Below are positions 14,077 to 28,352 of a stretch of 64,000 nt of DNA, piece after piece. The position numbers and the translations under genes are program-made. The notes below the pieces were generated by a model that worked only from the letters and a program-made list of their open reading frames with translations, ran no database searches and was not told the origin of the DNA. This stretch comes from Vespa crabro (taxonomy: Eukaryota > Arthropoda > Insecta > Hymenoptera > Vespidae). Position 1 is the stretch's first letter, and each line of letters starts with the position of its first letter. The stretch covers positions 1,609,587-1,673,586 of the forward strand of contig NC_060978.1 of assembly GCF_910589235.1 (NCBI RefSeq). Direction: 5' to 3'.

Positions 14077-15748
14077 CGTGTTCGAAGTCGTTCATCTTCC
14101 TAACTGGTTCAAAAGAATTACTTCGTAAGAGCTAACTTTGTTCTTTACCGGATTACGCGTCAATAAGATCTCCGAGAAATGCATTTCATATATTTTTAAT
14201 TAGCTTCTATGGCATTCGATTTATTAATATTAGACACACTTTAGAAATGATGCTTTGTTTTTTTCTTTCTTTGTTTCTTTACGAATGAAAAAAAAAAAAT
14301 AAATAAATAAATAAAAAAAGTAAATAATTCAGAAGAACATGTGAATAATCCAACAAAAAAGAAAGAGATGATAGAGACAGACAGAGAGAGAGAGAGAGAG
14401 AGAGAAGAGGGAAACTAATTTTTTCTTCCTACTTTTTTCTTCTTCTTTTTCCTTTTCTTTTTTTTTTTTTTTGTAATTTAACAATTTCCTTAATTGCCTT
14501 TCGTCGTTGTCAACAGAAGATAAAAAAAAAAAGAAAAAGAAAAAGAAAAAAGCAAAGAAAAGAACAGAAAACATAAACTATACATCCTTGAAGACTTTAT
14601 GTATATATGTCGTGATAAAACGATAAAAAGGACAAAAAAAGAAAAAGAAAAAGAAGAAAGAAATAATAAAGTTAAATTAAATTCAAAGAAGATGAAATAA
14701 AAGATATTACACAACGTGTAAGTATTAATAAAATTAAGAATTCGTAAGAATTTGCACGATTCTCTCTTTCTCTCTCTAATTATCTTTATCTTGAAGAGAA
14801 AAAAAGAAAGAAAGAAAAGAATAAATAAAAGACCGAAGGAATGTGTCGATGTATTCCTTCGACGAAAAAAAAATAAAAATAAAAATCTTCCGATATGACA
14901 GCAATGTTAAAATTTATATATATATATATATTGTGACGAAAGAATGAATCGATTATGGCGAAGACGTTGATCGGCTAAGAAACAATATATACGAAATTTC
15001 TTAATAAATTCTATCGAAACGCTTATGTTAAATTGTACGACCTCAAAACGCGAGCGCAAATTTCGAAGGACGAAGAAGTCATCATCTACGAGACTTCGAG
15101 AGGTGTGTGTTTAATAATTAACGACTACTATAAAATCGTCCTTAAATAGATAACATTTTCTAAACGTCTCGAAATAATTAATCGAAATAGAATGCCTTTT
15201 TTGACTTGGGTCGACTTACGTGTTACGTGACGTCCGTTCGTTTCGTTCGTTCCAATCATTCATAAATACTTTACGTGCGAATAATTCGTGATTCATACGT
15301 CGAAATGAAAAAAGAAATAAAAAAGATTAAAAATAAAAAATAGAAATAAAAAAAAAAATACCTGTATGATAATGATGACCGATAAATAATAATAACGAAC
15401 GAGGAAGAAGAATGTGACTTTGAACGTTGACTCTTTTCAGATAATTAATTTAATATATTTATATATAATAAAATTTAATTATAATATTTTTATCATAAAA
15501 TATTTATTTTATATATTATAATATTGGTTAATTAGATTAATTAGGTTAATTGTATTTTTAATATAAATAAATAATCTATTTAAAATATTTTATATATATA
15601 TATAATTTATTTTTTAGTTTATTTCTATTAATAAAATATATATTTGTATATAATAACATTAAATTGTAATATTTTTTGTTACAAAATAAAAATACAGCGT
15701 ATTTTTTATGTTCTTATCATTCGACATACGTAATAGAAAGAAAAAAAA

Positions 15749-15792
<44 letters not shown>

Positions 15793-15798
<6 letters not shown>

Positions 15799-16073
15799 GT
15801 GTGTGTGATTTGAGATTTGTTGATAACGATTGTCATATAACTCATCTTATTCATTGGTATGAAATGTTTCATTAAAATAAATAAATAAAAATATTCATGA
15901 TTGAGCTGAAAAACGAAAAAAAAAAAATATATATATATATATACATGTCTGTGTTGTGTGTGTAATTTGAGATTTATCGATAACAATTGTCACATAACCC
16001 ATCTTACTCATTGCTATAGAATGCTTCATTAAAATAAATAAACAAAAACATTCATGGTTGATCTGAAAAACAA
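15793..16073. repeat. imperfect tandem duplication, unit about 125-135 bp
   Basis: Copy 1 (15,793-15,914) and copy 2 (15,941-16,073) both begin ATACATGT plus a GT stretch. They share TTTGAGATTT, a TAACNATTGTCA block, TTCATTAAAATAAATAAA and CTGAAAAAC in the same order. An A-run plus (TA)n separates them. By eye they are more than 80 percent identical. Confidence 0.85.
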
Positions 16074-16256
16074 GTAATCGTCGTTGCGAATAATACGGAG
16101 CAAAAAGAAATCGATGCGTCAGACGAGGACACGGAATCAACGGCGATCGTTAAATGAATATACGTAGTTGCATCCGTGGAAATTATCGCGACGATCAATA
16201 AAAATATATAAAAATGCATGACAGAGAATAATTTTGTCTTCTTCTTTTTCCCTTTC

Positions 16257-16287
<31 letters not shown>

Positions 16288-16591
16288 TTCTATCTTTTTC
16301 TATCGAAAGGGAAAAAAAAAACGAAGGAAAATATGTACAACTGGCAAAAAAAAAAAAGAAAAAGAGAGAAAAAAGAAAAAGGAAACAACGTTTTCATTCA
16401 TTCGTTAATTTATTTTAATTAATACTAAATTATTTCATAATACATAATATATTATCTTCTTATATTTTTCTAATAAAATATAATTACGCGATATAAGCTA
16501 TCGTTATAATTGTATAATTTAAAATGTCAAAATTTCCATTAGAATTTTATTATAAATACTCCATCGTCCATTAGATCGAATACTTATAGAA

Positions 16592-16674
<83 letters not shown>
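16592..16674. repeat. (TTA)n microsatellite, about 27 units
   Basis: Uninterrupted ATT/TTA trinucleotides. Similar tracts lie at about 21,173-21,228 and 26,861-26,918. Confidence 0.95.
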
Positions 16675-17731
16675 GAAATATTTTTGATTAATTAATACCA
16701 ACGCAATTTATATATCATTACAAATACCAATATATCGTTCAAAGTAATTATGAGAAAGAAAAGTAAAAGAAAGAGAAAAAGAAAGAAAAAACAAAAAAAA
16801 AAAGAAAAAAAAAACGGAAATGAAAAAATTCAAAAATATTAATTCGAGAGAATAAGTAGAACGTCGATGTAAAGGATATCCAAAAGAAGAAGTAGAGGAA
16901 GAAGAAGAAGAAAAAGAAGAAAAAAAAAGAAAAGAAAGAAAGAAAGAAAATAATAGCATGGACGTTGAATCTTGGTCACGTGTTGGCAAAAAAAAAGAAA
17001 TTGCGAAAGCAATTTGAATGATATTCAATTTGCGAATGAAGGTCATTTGAGTTAAATAAAAACGACAAATATGTCTTCCATTAATTTTCGCTTAGATGTG
17101 AAATTTCAATGTATCCAATATATACGTATATATTTATTTACATATATTCGAATGAACTAATAAATATCGTACAGACAAAAAAAAATATATATATATATAT
17201 TTTTTATAATAATATATATATATATATATATCTACCATTTCAAATCTTTGAAATGGTTTTATATTGATAGATAGATATAGATAAGTAGGTAGATATGTAG
17301 GTAGTTACTTAGTTAGATAGTTAAATATGTCAAATATGCAAACGTTTCTAACGAAGTTCTAACGTGCAATGTCACCATTATAGTTATACGAACGTTTCAT
17401 CGTGTAGGCGAGAAAATTGCATACATCCGTTTTCTACACGCTTATATTCTATTATTTTCTCTCTCTTTCTCTCTCTCTAGTAACGTGTTAATGGAACAAA
17501 CGATACAACGGTTATTTCATATCTAACTTTTATTCGTCGTATATAGACAAATAGTAGATTCATACTAATCGATAAATTTTTTCGATAATAATACTACAAG
17601 AATAATACCATATACGGTATTATTTTATTGTCAACTAAAAGCGATAAAAATGTATGACAAATAAGGCGAGGTCGATCTACGTCCTTTGACTCATTGTCGT
17701 TCGGATTTCACCATATAATACCATGTAATAC

Positions 17732-17762
<31 letters not shown>

Positions 17763-18184
17763 CACATCGTTTAACATTATATCTCGCTTTAACGCCTCGT
17801 ATTTACCATTAACGTTAACCCTCAATAATTAGATCCACCATTGAAAATTATTCCAACTTGTTAAGGTCAAAACTAATATTATCTTATTATTATTATTATC
17901 ATCATTATCGTGGAAAAAAATAAAAAACTCTCTTACAGTTTATTCTCATTTCCTTATCGTCCTTCTTTTTTTTCTCCTTTTTTTTTTTTCCTTTTTCTCC
18001 TTCATCTTAAATCACAATCTACTAATTACTTACGAACGATACCAAAGAGATTTACATTCTCGTTCTTACGTTCTATGTTTTACATTAGAAATAAAAAAAT
18101 GTCTTTGAGTTTCTTTAAGATATCTCTTCGTATGCATGCATTAGAATGTTAGATTATTTCTTTCCCCTTCTTCTAATACCTTTC

Positions 18185-18226
<42 letters not shown>

Positions 18227-19099
18227 CCCTCACAGAATAAAATTATTTCTTAATCTCGTTTCGACGTATATACGTACGTAAAAGAGAATCAATATTCGCT
18301 TAAATCTAATGCAAATCTTAAATCCTATTTGTATATTATATATATGTATATATATATAAATATATATCTAACTCGAAGCTAGAAGTGTATATATCTTTAT
18401 TTCTAATCTTACATTAACCAAAGGGAGATACAATTCGCGGTTTTGTCTTATGAATTACATAATCACGAAATTGATAATATAAATTGTAAGATAAAAATCA
18501 ATTCATCGTATAAACATTATTCCAAGATATAATGATATAAAATTATTATATAAAAGATTCAAGTAAAATGAAATCGATCGTCAATTCATTGGCGTTACGT
18601 TCTATGATACTCTTGAGCATATATCATTGTGAGTTGTAAGATCAAAGGAGAATAAATTAATTAAAAAAGATAAAAAAAAAAAGAAAAATTATTGTTCTCG
18701 TATCATCCATGATATAATATTCCCGATGATGATAACTGTGATTTAAACTGACTTGTAAAATATAAATGTGGAAGTTGTGGGTTGCAAAAAAAAAAAAAAA
18801 AAGAAAAAAAGAAAAGAAAAAAAAGAAAAAAAAAACTAAGAAAAGGAAAATAAACAATGACATTTAATTAATGAATATTTAATTCGTTAATAATGATATC
18901 TAAGCATGGCCTTAAACAGAACTAATATATCGATCAATAATTCGACGAAATAATAATATAATTGCCATTAATATTATTCGTTAGTAAAACTTTTCTTTTT
19001 TTCATTCTCGATTATATCAAAATAATGTTCATCGTTAAACAGCTGTCCCAACAAATTCTCATAGAATCTTTTTCATTTTGTTCGGGAGTAAAAAAAAAA

Positions 19100-19130
<31 letters not shown>

Positions 19131-19542
19131 AAATTGATAAAAAAGAAAAAAATTCTCACGCCAATTTGAAATTTATATCTATTGGATATGACTATCGATA
19201 ATCTTACGACTAACCGCACAACACGTGTCATGTTTAACGGTAAAGAAACAGAAATCTAGAAAATTGGATCCAACTAACGTTTTTGTAATATAACCACGTC
19301 ACTCTTGTTTAACTTGTTCGTATACCTATGAACTAAACTCATGACCACATCGAGGTTAAAAGAATCGTTCTTCTCGCATGTACGACAACATCTGGATCGT
19401 ATATTTCTAATGCCAATACATCTAAATGTCTACCCAATTCATCTCGCTTAAAATGCACAAGTTAAACTCGGATCTTACATAATATTATTCGATCGTGAGT
19501 TCGAAGAGAACGAAATCTCCAAACGATTTTGTCATTGCCTCA

Positions 19543-19660
19543 TCATCCTCCTCCTCCTCCTCCTCCTCCTCCACCTTTTCCTTTTCCTTCTTCTCCTCCT
19601 CGTCCTTCTCATCCACTTCTTCTTCTTCTTCTTCTTCTTCTCCTTCTTCTTCTTCTTCGT
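19543..19660. repeat. imperfect (TCC/TTC)n tract
   Basis: Mixed TCC, TCT and TTC trinucleotides. They produce a spurious poly-Ser frame on plus and a poly-Glu frame on minus. It is low complexity, and I see no support for a gene. Confidence 0.8.
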
Positions 19661-20351
19661 CGTCGTTATTGCAACAGCAATCACAATGAGACAAAAGCAC
19701 TTTGAAGTAATAGATATCGCAATCATTCTAATGAAGAAACAACAAAATTTCTTCAACGATCACGCGAAAATTTTTCCACGTTATCCTCGTTATCTTCGAA
19801 ATTGTATTTTTGATTTTAAAAATAGAAAACAAAAGAAAAAAGGAAAAAAAAAAAAGAACCACGCAAATACGACGACGAAGACGACGACTAAAGGAAACAA
19901 ATTATCGAATATCGTATAAAATGTTGCATAGAAAAATGATATATGAAAATATTTCTCGATTACATATGAATATGTAAATTCATATAAATTATTTTATTTG
20001 TTTATACATTATTATATTGAAATTAAAATATATCGAATTAAATTATTCATACGTAATTAAATGTTATGTTTGATATGTAAACTTTATTAATCTTCCAATT
20101 ATGCGATCTATTTAATTAATATTAATGTATCGGCATAAGTGTTAAATATTTTTTACTTTTTTTATTTGTTGTTGTTATTTCCTTAGAAAATATATTATCG
20201 TTATTTAATTCAATCGAGAATCTTTTTTTTTTTTTTTTTTTTTTTTCTTTAATCTTACTTCTTATTATTTCAATTCGCAAATTTATTCGCGATACCTTTA
20301 AAGAAGTTTACGATATGAGATCTCGAGTATGCGAATACGATTTAGAGGATT

Positions 20352-20356
<5 letters not shown>

Positions 20357-20402
<46 letters not shown>

Positions 20403-20438
20403 ATAACGTCATTGAAAAAAAAAATTATAACGTCATTG
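20357..20438. repeat. poly-A (about 44) followed by a 24-bp tandem duplication
   Basis: A long A-run (20,357-20,400) is followed by TTATAACGTCATTG, ten A's, and TTATAACGTCATTG again (20,425-20,438), then more A's. Confidence 0.85.
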
Positions 20439-20850
20439 AAAAAAAAAAAAAGAAGAAGAAAAAGAAGTAATAATCTAAAATATTTTTCACAAGATATATT
20501 GCAAAACATTCGTTAAAACCTGACGAAGTTGTTTACAAATTCCATTCATCCAATATACCATATAGTTTACTTGAAATAAATTTTTATTTATGATACATCC
20601 AGTATTTCGTAATCTAGGCATTAATTTTCGTCAATTTTTGTTCCTTTCACTATCTTTCTTTTTTTTTGTTTTTTTTTTCTTTTCTTTTTTTTTTTTTTCT
20701 TTTTCAAAAATCACTTCTTCAATCAAGAAATAAACGAACGCAGTATTGCTGCGTTTAATTCGCACATACGTTCATCCATAAATAATTGCATAGATAAATA
20801 TACACATAACGAGGATTAGTTCGACTTATTTTTTTCTCTCTTCCATAAAA

Positions 20851-20985
20851 ATGTCAGGTACTTTCGGTGTTCCCATTCCCAGAACCCAGGTAATCCGTTC
20901 TCACGCGTCTACGATATTATCGTTGCATTTTGACTATGCGAAAAAATCTCTCCCGTGGGACCAACGTCTTTTCTATTCTCCATAG
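20851..20985 (+). other. ORF-like segment with possible start exon, unassigned
   Basis: An ATG at 20851 opens a 44-residue frame with no low-complexity residues. It begins MSGTFGVPIPRTQ and stops at TAG (20983). The frame is also open for some 45 bases upstream, with no in-frame stop. CAG|GTAATC at 20,889/20,890 is a possible splice donor that would make a 13-codon first exon. I recognise no domain. It may be a nested small gene or a chance frame in the CD36 intron. Confidence 0.2.
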
Positions 20986-21169
20986 AACCATAGAAATGTT
21001 CTTTTGAAAGACACTTTAACTTTCTAAAAAGTTAAAAAAGAAAAAAAAAAGAAAAAACAAAGAAGAACCATTTTTTATTTCGATCGAATTCCCCTTCCCT
21101 TTTTTCAACGATCTAATTCTCGATCTTTTCTTTTTTTCTTTAAGATAACTTATTAATTTTGTTTTTTTC

Positions 21170-21229
<60 letters not shown>

Positions 21230-21928
21230 AAATGTGAAATTTTTATACTATAACTTATAATAATACAATTAATACTTTAACAAAAATTGATTATAATATA
21301 CATTGAAAATAATAAACAGATTTAATCGAACTATTGATTAAAGATAATCAAGAATTTATACGTTTAATGAAATGTTATGTTTAAATTGATAATAGATTGC
21401 ATTCTCAGTTAAGGATTAAAAATATTCCCATAGCGTTCATACCTAAATATTTCCATTTAATGTCGGCAAATTCTTTAAAAGAAACAATTAATATGCGCAA
21501 CCTCTGTAGATCGCGTCACTAGTTTCTTTTCACTCGTATTCTTTTCGTTTCTATATATATATATGCTTTCATAATTGAAAGAGAATGCACGATCGTTATG
21601 GATAATCTTTTTAAACGTACCTTTTAGTATAAAGGATACTGATAACGATCTAGTGTAAATTTTATTTATTAACATATTTACTTATTTATTCAAGAAAAGA
21701 TCAAGGAACTATATAGTTGGAGAAAGTATATAAAATAACGATGAGACTTATAGGTAGGATTTTTATGTTTTCATGGTGATGTTTTTAAAACGTTCTGATT
21801 CTTACCATAACTAGTTTGCGAAGATAATTAAGTTGAAATGTGTAATTAGAGAAATCGAGAAAATTTCTGTTATACATATATACATATTTATATACATATT
21901 TATATACGTATTTATATATACGTATTTA

Positions 21929-21968
<40 letters not shown>

Positions 21969-22520
21969 ACACACGCGAAATGTTTCAGATTATTTCTGAA
22001 ACATTCTGTATATGCGCATTTAGACATTTATATATTCATCTATGCATATATTTATTTATGCATATATTTATTTATACATATATTTATTTATGCAGACGCG
22101 TATGCATTTATGTATTTATTGACTTGGCCAATAAGCAACGTTGGAATTTTTAATACCGGATGGATCAAAAATTTTCAATGGACTCTTTTTTTTCTTTTTT
22201 TTTTTTTTCCTTTTTTACGTACAAGATTGACTTTTCTTTCGATACCTTTCAAGCCAATTTCTTTTCTTTTCTCTCTCTCTCTCTCTCTTTTGTAGAACGT
22301 AAAAAAAAATTACTACCAATTTGTAGGAAATTTTCTTACAATTTCAGGAGAAATAAAAAAAAAAAAAAAATGAAAAGGTGAAAAGAGAGACAAAAGGAAA
22401 AGAATAAGTTTATAAAATTTCGAGAAAGACTTATTGATTTGATATCATTTAAGATGTTTCTTAATTCAGACTCCAATTAAAATTCCGATGTTGTTCCTCA
22501 ATCGATTAATCGATTATAAA

Positions 22521-22571
<51 letters not shown>

Positions 22572-22854
22572 AGTACGTATATGTATGCTTAATGTAAAAC
22601 GATAATAGAAGAAGTAACCTAATGTAACAATCGTTTCCCTTGACACGATTGACTTAATATCGCAAATCGATATAAAAAGTCTCGTTGCATCTTTTTCATT
22701 GTCAGTGAAGTTCTCCTTTTGCTCTATTACGTTCTAACATTGCAACATTAAATGAGGGGTATATAAAATTAGTTCTTACGACATGTCACTTTACACGAAC
22801 TGTCTAAACTTTTGTAATCTTTTCTTTTTTTGAAAAATATTACGACATAAATAA

Positions 22855-22900
<46 letters not shown>

Positions 22901-24296
22901 CATGTGTGTGTGTGTGTCTAATTTTAATTACTACGAGAATATTCATCATTGTTACGAGATATATATACATATATATATATATGTAGTCCCTTAACTTTTA
23001 CATTTTAGTCGCGTAAAACACATGATCGTCGTAAAGAAAAATATAATTGATAATTTAAAATATTCGTTTGAAAAGAAAAACAAAAAAAATAAATAAATAT
23101 ATAAATAAATAATGCATAGATATCGATTTATATAAAAATGAATTAAAAAAAAGAAAAAAAAAGAAAAAATCCTCGAAAGACAAATAAATATTAGATTTAA
23201 GAAATCGACGAAACATACTATACTACAATAGATTGTATTGTCTATTTTATTGTTAATTTTATTTCATCAAAACGAATCATATAATTCTTTATAAATCGAT
23301 TTTATCACGATCATGTGAAATATTTAAATGGAACTCTAATCAATTAATTTGTAAAAGCTTTTCGTTACGTTTTAAATAACAACGAAGAATTTGTAAAGAA
23401 ATTATACGATTTATTAAAACGATACGATAAAATTCTAATATAATAAACGATAAATTTAATTGAACGATATAGAAACGTGATAAAAACGTATTATTAATTA
23501 ATATTTTATTAACCAATTTATAACCAACGTAGATTAATCTAACTAATGCGCGTTGATAATGATCGTTTTTTTTTTATACCTCGATCAACGGCAAGATGAC
23601 ATTCTCACGGATAAAAAGAAAAAGCAAAAAGAAAAAAAAAAAAAAAAGAAAAGAAAAAAAACAAAAAAATAAAAAGAAAAAAGAAAAACAACGACGTTTC
23701 ACATTTAACTACATTAAATAACTATCGAAAGCAACGAACCCATTTCCATCGAATCCAATTTCTTGTTAGTTAAGATCAAAACCGGAAATTACGTTCTCCT
23801 TTAAACTCGTCAGAAGACGAGTAACGATCGTCGTTTAAAAATGTACATGGCCTCTCATCAGAACTGTTTTCTCGTATACGTGACGAACAAAATCTCATCT
23901 ACGAGTCGAAATCTTATTCTATACGAAAACGTTAAAATGAAAAGTTTATCCAATGTTGATCGAGCCTATTTGTTTTTTCTTTTTTTTTTTCTTTTTTCCT
24001 TTCATTTCTCTAATTATAAAATTCCATAAAATTCTATCGAACACGTTAAGTACCGTAGTCCTTCTGATTTCGTTCTCGTATTGGAAAAGAAATCAAAAAA
24101 GAAAAAGAAAAAAAAAAAAAAAGAAAGAAAGAAAGAAAGAAGAAAAATCAGATCAAACGAAAACTCACGAAGAAGTGAAAGTTAATATAACATAAATGAT
24201 TTTACCTTACCTTCAATAAAAATACTACTTACATTATATTATACTCTCTTTCATTCAGTAAATTCGATGTTATCGATTGGTTAACGACGTATCTTT

Positions 24297-24351
<55 letters not shown>

Positions 24352-25254
24352 CTTTATATATATATATATTTTCCTTTGAACGGCACAAATCACTTTTCTA
24401 ACATCCACAATTCAATTCTAGACATTTCTAATGCACTCTAATATTACGTACAAAATGTATAAATGAGATTCAAACACTTCTCTCCTATGATGTTTTCACT
24501 TGAGTATCCTTATCGTTAATGACCGATTAGAAGAGAAGAGAACACGAACAGGATCGATAACTATTTATTTTCATAGGTTATATTTATTTACATTAGGCTC
24601 TCTTTCCTTTAATCCCGACGTATATCACGTGTTAACAAATAAAAGGGAAGAGTGGGGGAAGAAAAGAGGAAGAAGAAGAAGAAGGTGAGAAAAGGAGAAC
24701 AATCAAACATAGTAAACAAAGCGATCGTACGTATTGATAAAAGCAACGAGGACGAATGGAAAATCTTATTATTATCCTATAAGCCTACACATACACACAC
24801 ACACATATATATATATATATACATATACGTATGTATAATATTATGATTCGAAAGGAACGCGTACGACGTACAAGCATTTGCTCTTTCAATCTGAAACGTG
24901 AATTAAAAGCAAATAGATAAATAACCAGTATTTTCTATATCAAACGTAAGAACAGACACGATGAACGAGATTATTTAACGTTAATGACCAAATGCCATTC
25001 TATATAATCTATGTAATAACATTAATAAAAATTTTATTTATTCTCATTTAATTCCATTGCGTATATTTAATCTTTTTTTATTTTCCTTTTTTTTTCTATT
25101 TCTTTCTTTTTTTTTTTTTTTGCCTTTTCTTCTCCCTTTCATAACATCTCTTTGTTTCAAATCTATTCGATATACACTCGTGAATCTATCGTAAATTTAT
25201 AATTTCAATTTTTATATACATATATAAATAAAATAAATATAATATTACATATAA

Positions 25255-25294
<40 letters not shown>

Positions 25295-26850
25295 AAATTT
25301 CAATTCGATCCTTTCGTACTTTTAATAAACGATAGAAAGGATAGAAATAATGAAAGGAAAAAAAAAAAAAAAAAAGAAAAAATAAATCAATTTAATTAAT
25401 ATGAATTAATTTAATTGCATAGAATCCAATTGAACGATTTAAAAAAAGAAATCCCTATATACTGTATTCTAATCTCTAATGCATATCTAAAAATTAATAA
25501 ATAAGATGGTATAAAAAGGAACGATAAAATTTGAGAGAAATCCTATCGTTTCTTTCGTCATGTATTTTTATCGATTCGCATTCGAAGTTGTTCGATTTTC
25601 TCCTATTCGATCGATAAAATTGTTCTCTTCCGAGATCGTTACGATCGCGTGAAAAGATTTAACAGAAAAGAAAAACAAAAAAGGAAAAAAAGATAAAGAA
25701 AAGAAAAAAAAGATAAAAAAGAATAGAAAAAAGGAATAGGCGGAAAGAAATTTGGATTTTCTATGGTTTATGATCATCTTTAAGCGGTTTCGTCGGTCGT
25801 TCGCTGCTATTGGAATAATAAAAAAAATATGGAAAAGAAAGAATAAACAAACCACAATCAAATGCATATATATATATATATATATATCCCTAAGCGCTTT
25901 CCTTATTACCAGTAAATGTTTCTCGTAAACTTCGAGAACCAGCATTCCCTCAAGAACGTGGGCTGGTGAACGGTGAACTCCGTTCTTTACGTACGATACG
26001 CAATATTCTACGAGTAGAGGTATATGTTGGTATATATAGAAAGAGAGAGAGAGAGAGAGAACTACGGTACATATACTACAGTATCAGTTAAGTTCATTTC
26101 ATGGAAACCTGGCCAAGTCGATTAGCCACAATTAACTCCGATGCAATTTTAAAATTTACATCGACCTCGAATTATCTTTCGCGTTACGGAAGAAAAATCA
26201 TTTCTATAAACGTGAAAATAAACGCAAATTGTTCTATATTCGAGTGTTAATAATGTTTCATATTATTCATAAATTTTATAAAAAATATCAAATATATACG
26301 ATATGTGAATGTGCATGAGAAAAAAATAAAATAAAAAAAATAAGATATATATATATATATATATATATCGTTGATTGTCACGTAACATCCTCCTTTTTGT
26401 TTTCCTTTTTCATTGTTTTTCCTTTTTCTCTTTTTCTCCTGTCTTTTATCTTTTTATCAGTTTTTTTTTTTTTTTATTATCTCTTTTTTTTCTTTATTTT
26501 TTTTTTCTTTTCTTTTTTTTTTTTTTTACATTTTTTTATTCGCCGAAGAAGGAATAAACAACGAAAAGTTCGTATCGAATTTTTGTTTTAACGATTAAAA
26601 GCAGTCACCATTCGGCTAACCATTTACAACTTACGATAATTACTTGTTATTATGTAAGTGTACTTCCTGCTCTTGGTACTACTCGTTCTAGTCTATGTTG
26701 GGATGCCTTTTAAAAGTCTCTCCCCTTCGAATATTCAATATGTGAAATCTGACGTAAGAAAGTTATATCAATTTTTATTGGATTAAGTTTATTTATCTTA
26801 AAATAATTAATTAATCATTTCAAAATGAAATAAAGCTTATCGCTCGTTTC

Positions 26851-26917
<67 letters not shown>

Positions 26918-27179
26918 TTATTAATTAAAATCGATAAAATGATTATCATTGTTTCTAATGATTTTTAATAAGATTCATTAGAAGGATCAAATTTTAATTG
27001 ATAAAAAATATTTTAAAGTATAAACGAAAACGTTCGAATGAAATGGGGAAAAAATTTGAATTTATATTTGTACGTTAATGAAAGACATAGAATAAAGAAA
27101 GAAAGAATTATCAGGAAATTAATCGAGGGATTTGTAAATCCTTACTAGGTATACTTGAAGTCGTTCGACGACCTACACT

Positions 27180-27999
27180 TTACAGTTAGAGACTACACAC
27201 ATACACACACACACACACACACATACATATGTATACACGTACACATACATATCGTCTCTCTCTCGTACAGCGAACAAACTTATGGAGTTAGCTGTTAAAA
27301 CGCTTTCCCGCGAGAAATAAGAAACTCGAAACATTAAAAGTGTTTAGATTCGACGGAGCTCTCTCGTGGCAAACCACGTGCTCTTTTAACTTTGCGAGAA
27401 GGAATGCGATGCCGCGAAACAATGGCGAAAGGCGTCGATCACGTTTCTTGAATTTAAAAATATTCCGTTGAAACTTGCGTACCCGAGCTAAGTTATTCAT
27501 TCGACAATAAAAATACATGGATATTTAAAATCTAAATAATTAATTAATCAATGTTCATCAAATCAATGTGGAAAAAGAAAATTCATTTCGTTTCTTTAAA
27601 AAAAGAAGATTTCAAACGAACAAAAAATTAAATATATTATCGATATATATCTCTTTCCTCGTTTATATTCTATGCGCGTAAAGGTGTGTATATATATATA
27701 TATATATATATAAAGGACTCTTACAAAACGTAACGACGATGATTCAGAATGCACGATTACTCGGAGCATGACACGTCCATTGAATCGAATTGACCTTATA
27801 ACGATGGCTACGTTGCTTTTCGACGGCTTTATTCGTTTCGAGAGCGACGACCGTTGCTCCTCAAAAGAAAGAAAGAAAGAAAGAAAGAGAGTTACGACTC
27901 GTCTCCGATCTATCGAGAAAAGGATTCAAGTGAACACGAACTTGCTTTTTCCCCATCGTCGGTAAGGTTCACCTGTTGCACCGGTATTTCAACGTATCT

Positions 28000-28041
<42 letters not shown>

Positions 28042-28060
28042 AGAAAAAAAAAAAGGATCG
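27180..28060. other. (CA)n, GC-richer stretch, (GAAA)n and poly-A near the 5' end of intron 1
   Basis: The sequence holds (CA)n at about 27,200-27,226 and a non-repetitive, somewhat GC-richer stretch at 27,285-27,490. It also holds (GAAA)n near 27,866-27,890 and a long A-run at about 28,003-28,037. The non-repetitive part is open on minus but matches no family I know. It may be intronic regulatory DNA, as it lies within 1.2 kb downstream of the first exon. Confidence 0.5.
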
Positions 28061-28352
28061 AATGGCTCGCGTGAATGGTGGACGTGAATTATTTGTCTTC
28101 CAACTAAAGTCGAATACAAAATTCTTTAAAAAACATATATCATGTATAGAATTAATCGTTAAATATTCGTGCCACTTTGATACAAATAATCGTCTTAAAG
28201 GAATTTAATAACGAGAAAAGAAAAGCAAAAAAAAAACAGGAAACAGGGAAAAATGAAAGAAAAAAAAGGTATGTTCGTAATTTTAATCGAATAATAATAA
28301 TTAAATCACGATTAAATCAATGACAATGATAATTAAAAAAATATATACGTAC

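Larger units (their letters stand above)
3979..28352 (-). other. 24.4-kb intron 1 of the CD36-family gene
   Basis: The intron runs from donor GTACGT (28352 downward) to acceptor TTTTTACAG (ending 3979). Its content is overwhelmingly non-coding: AT-rich DNA, poly-A/T, (CT)n, (GA)n, (TA)n and (TTA)n tracts and small tandem repeats. Exceptions listed separately are a 76-bp palindrome (4,841), a GC-rich hairpin island (13,441-13,565), a local duplication (15,793) and an ORF-like segment (20,851). Most long open frames here encode runs of K, F, S/L or I/Y and are simple-sequence artefacts. No transposase or reverse transcriptase was recognised. Confidence 0.8.

Noticed and set aside
19485..19700. 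Poly-Glu/poly-Ser frames on opposite strands
   Set aside because: Direct product of a (TCC/TTC)n tract; not coding.
26101..26250. 49-codon plus ORF starting METWPSRL
   Set aside because: Frames of this length are expected by chance in 64 kb. It has no splice, promoter or family support.
28063..28209. 48-codon plus ORF starting MARVNGGREL, near the CD36 first exon
   Set aside because: No family features, and it runs quickly into AT-rich sequence; likely chance.
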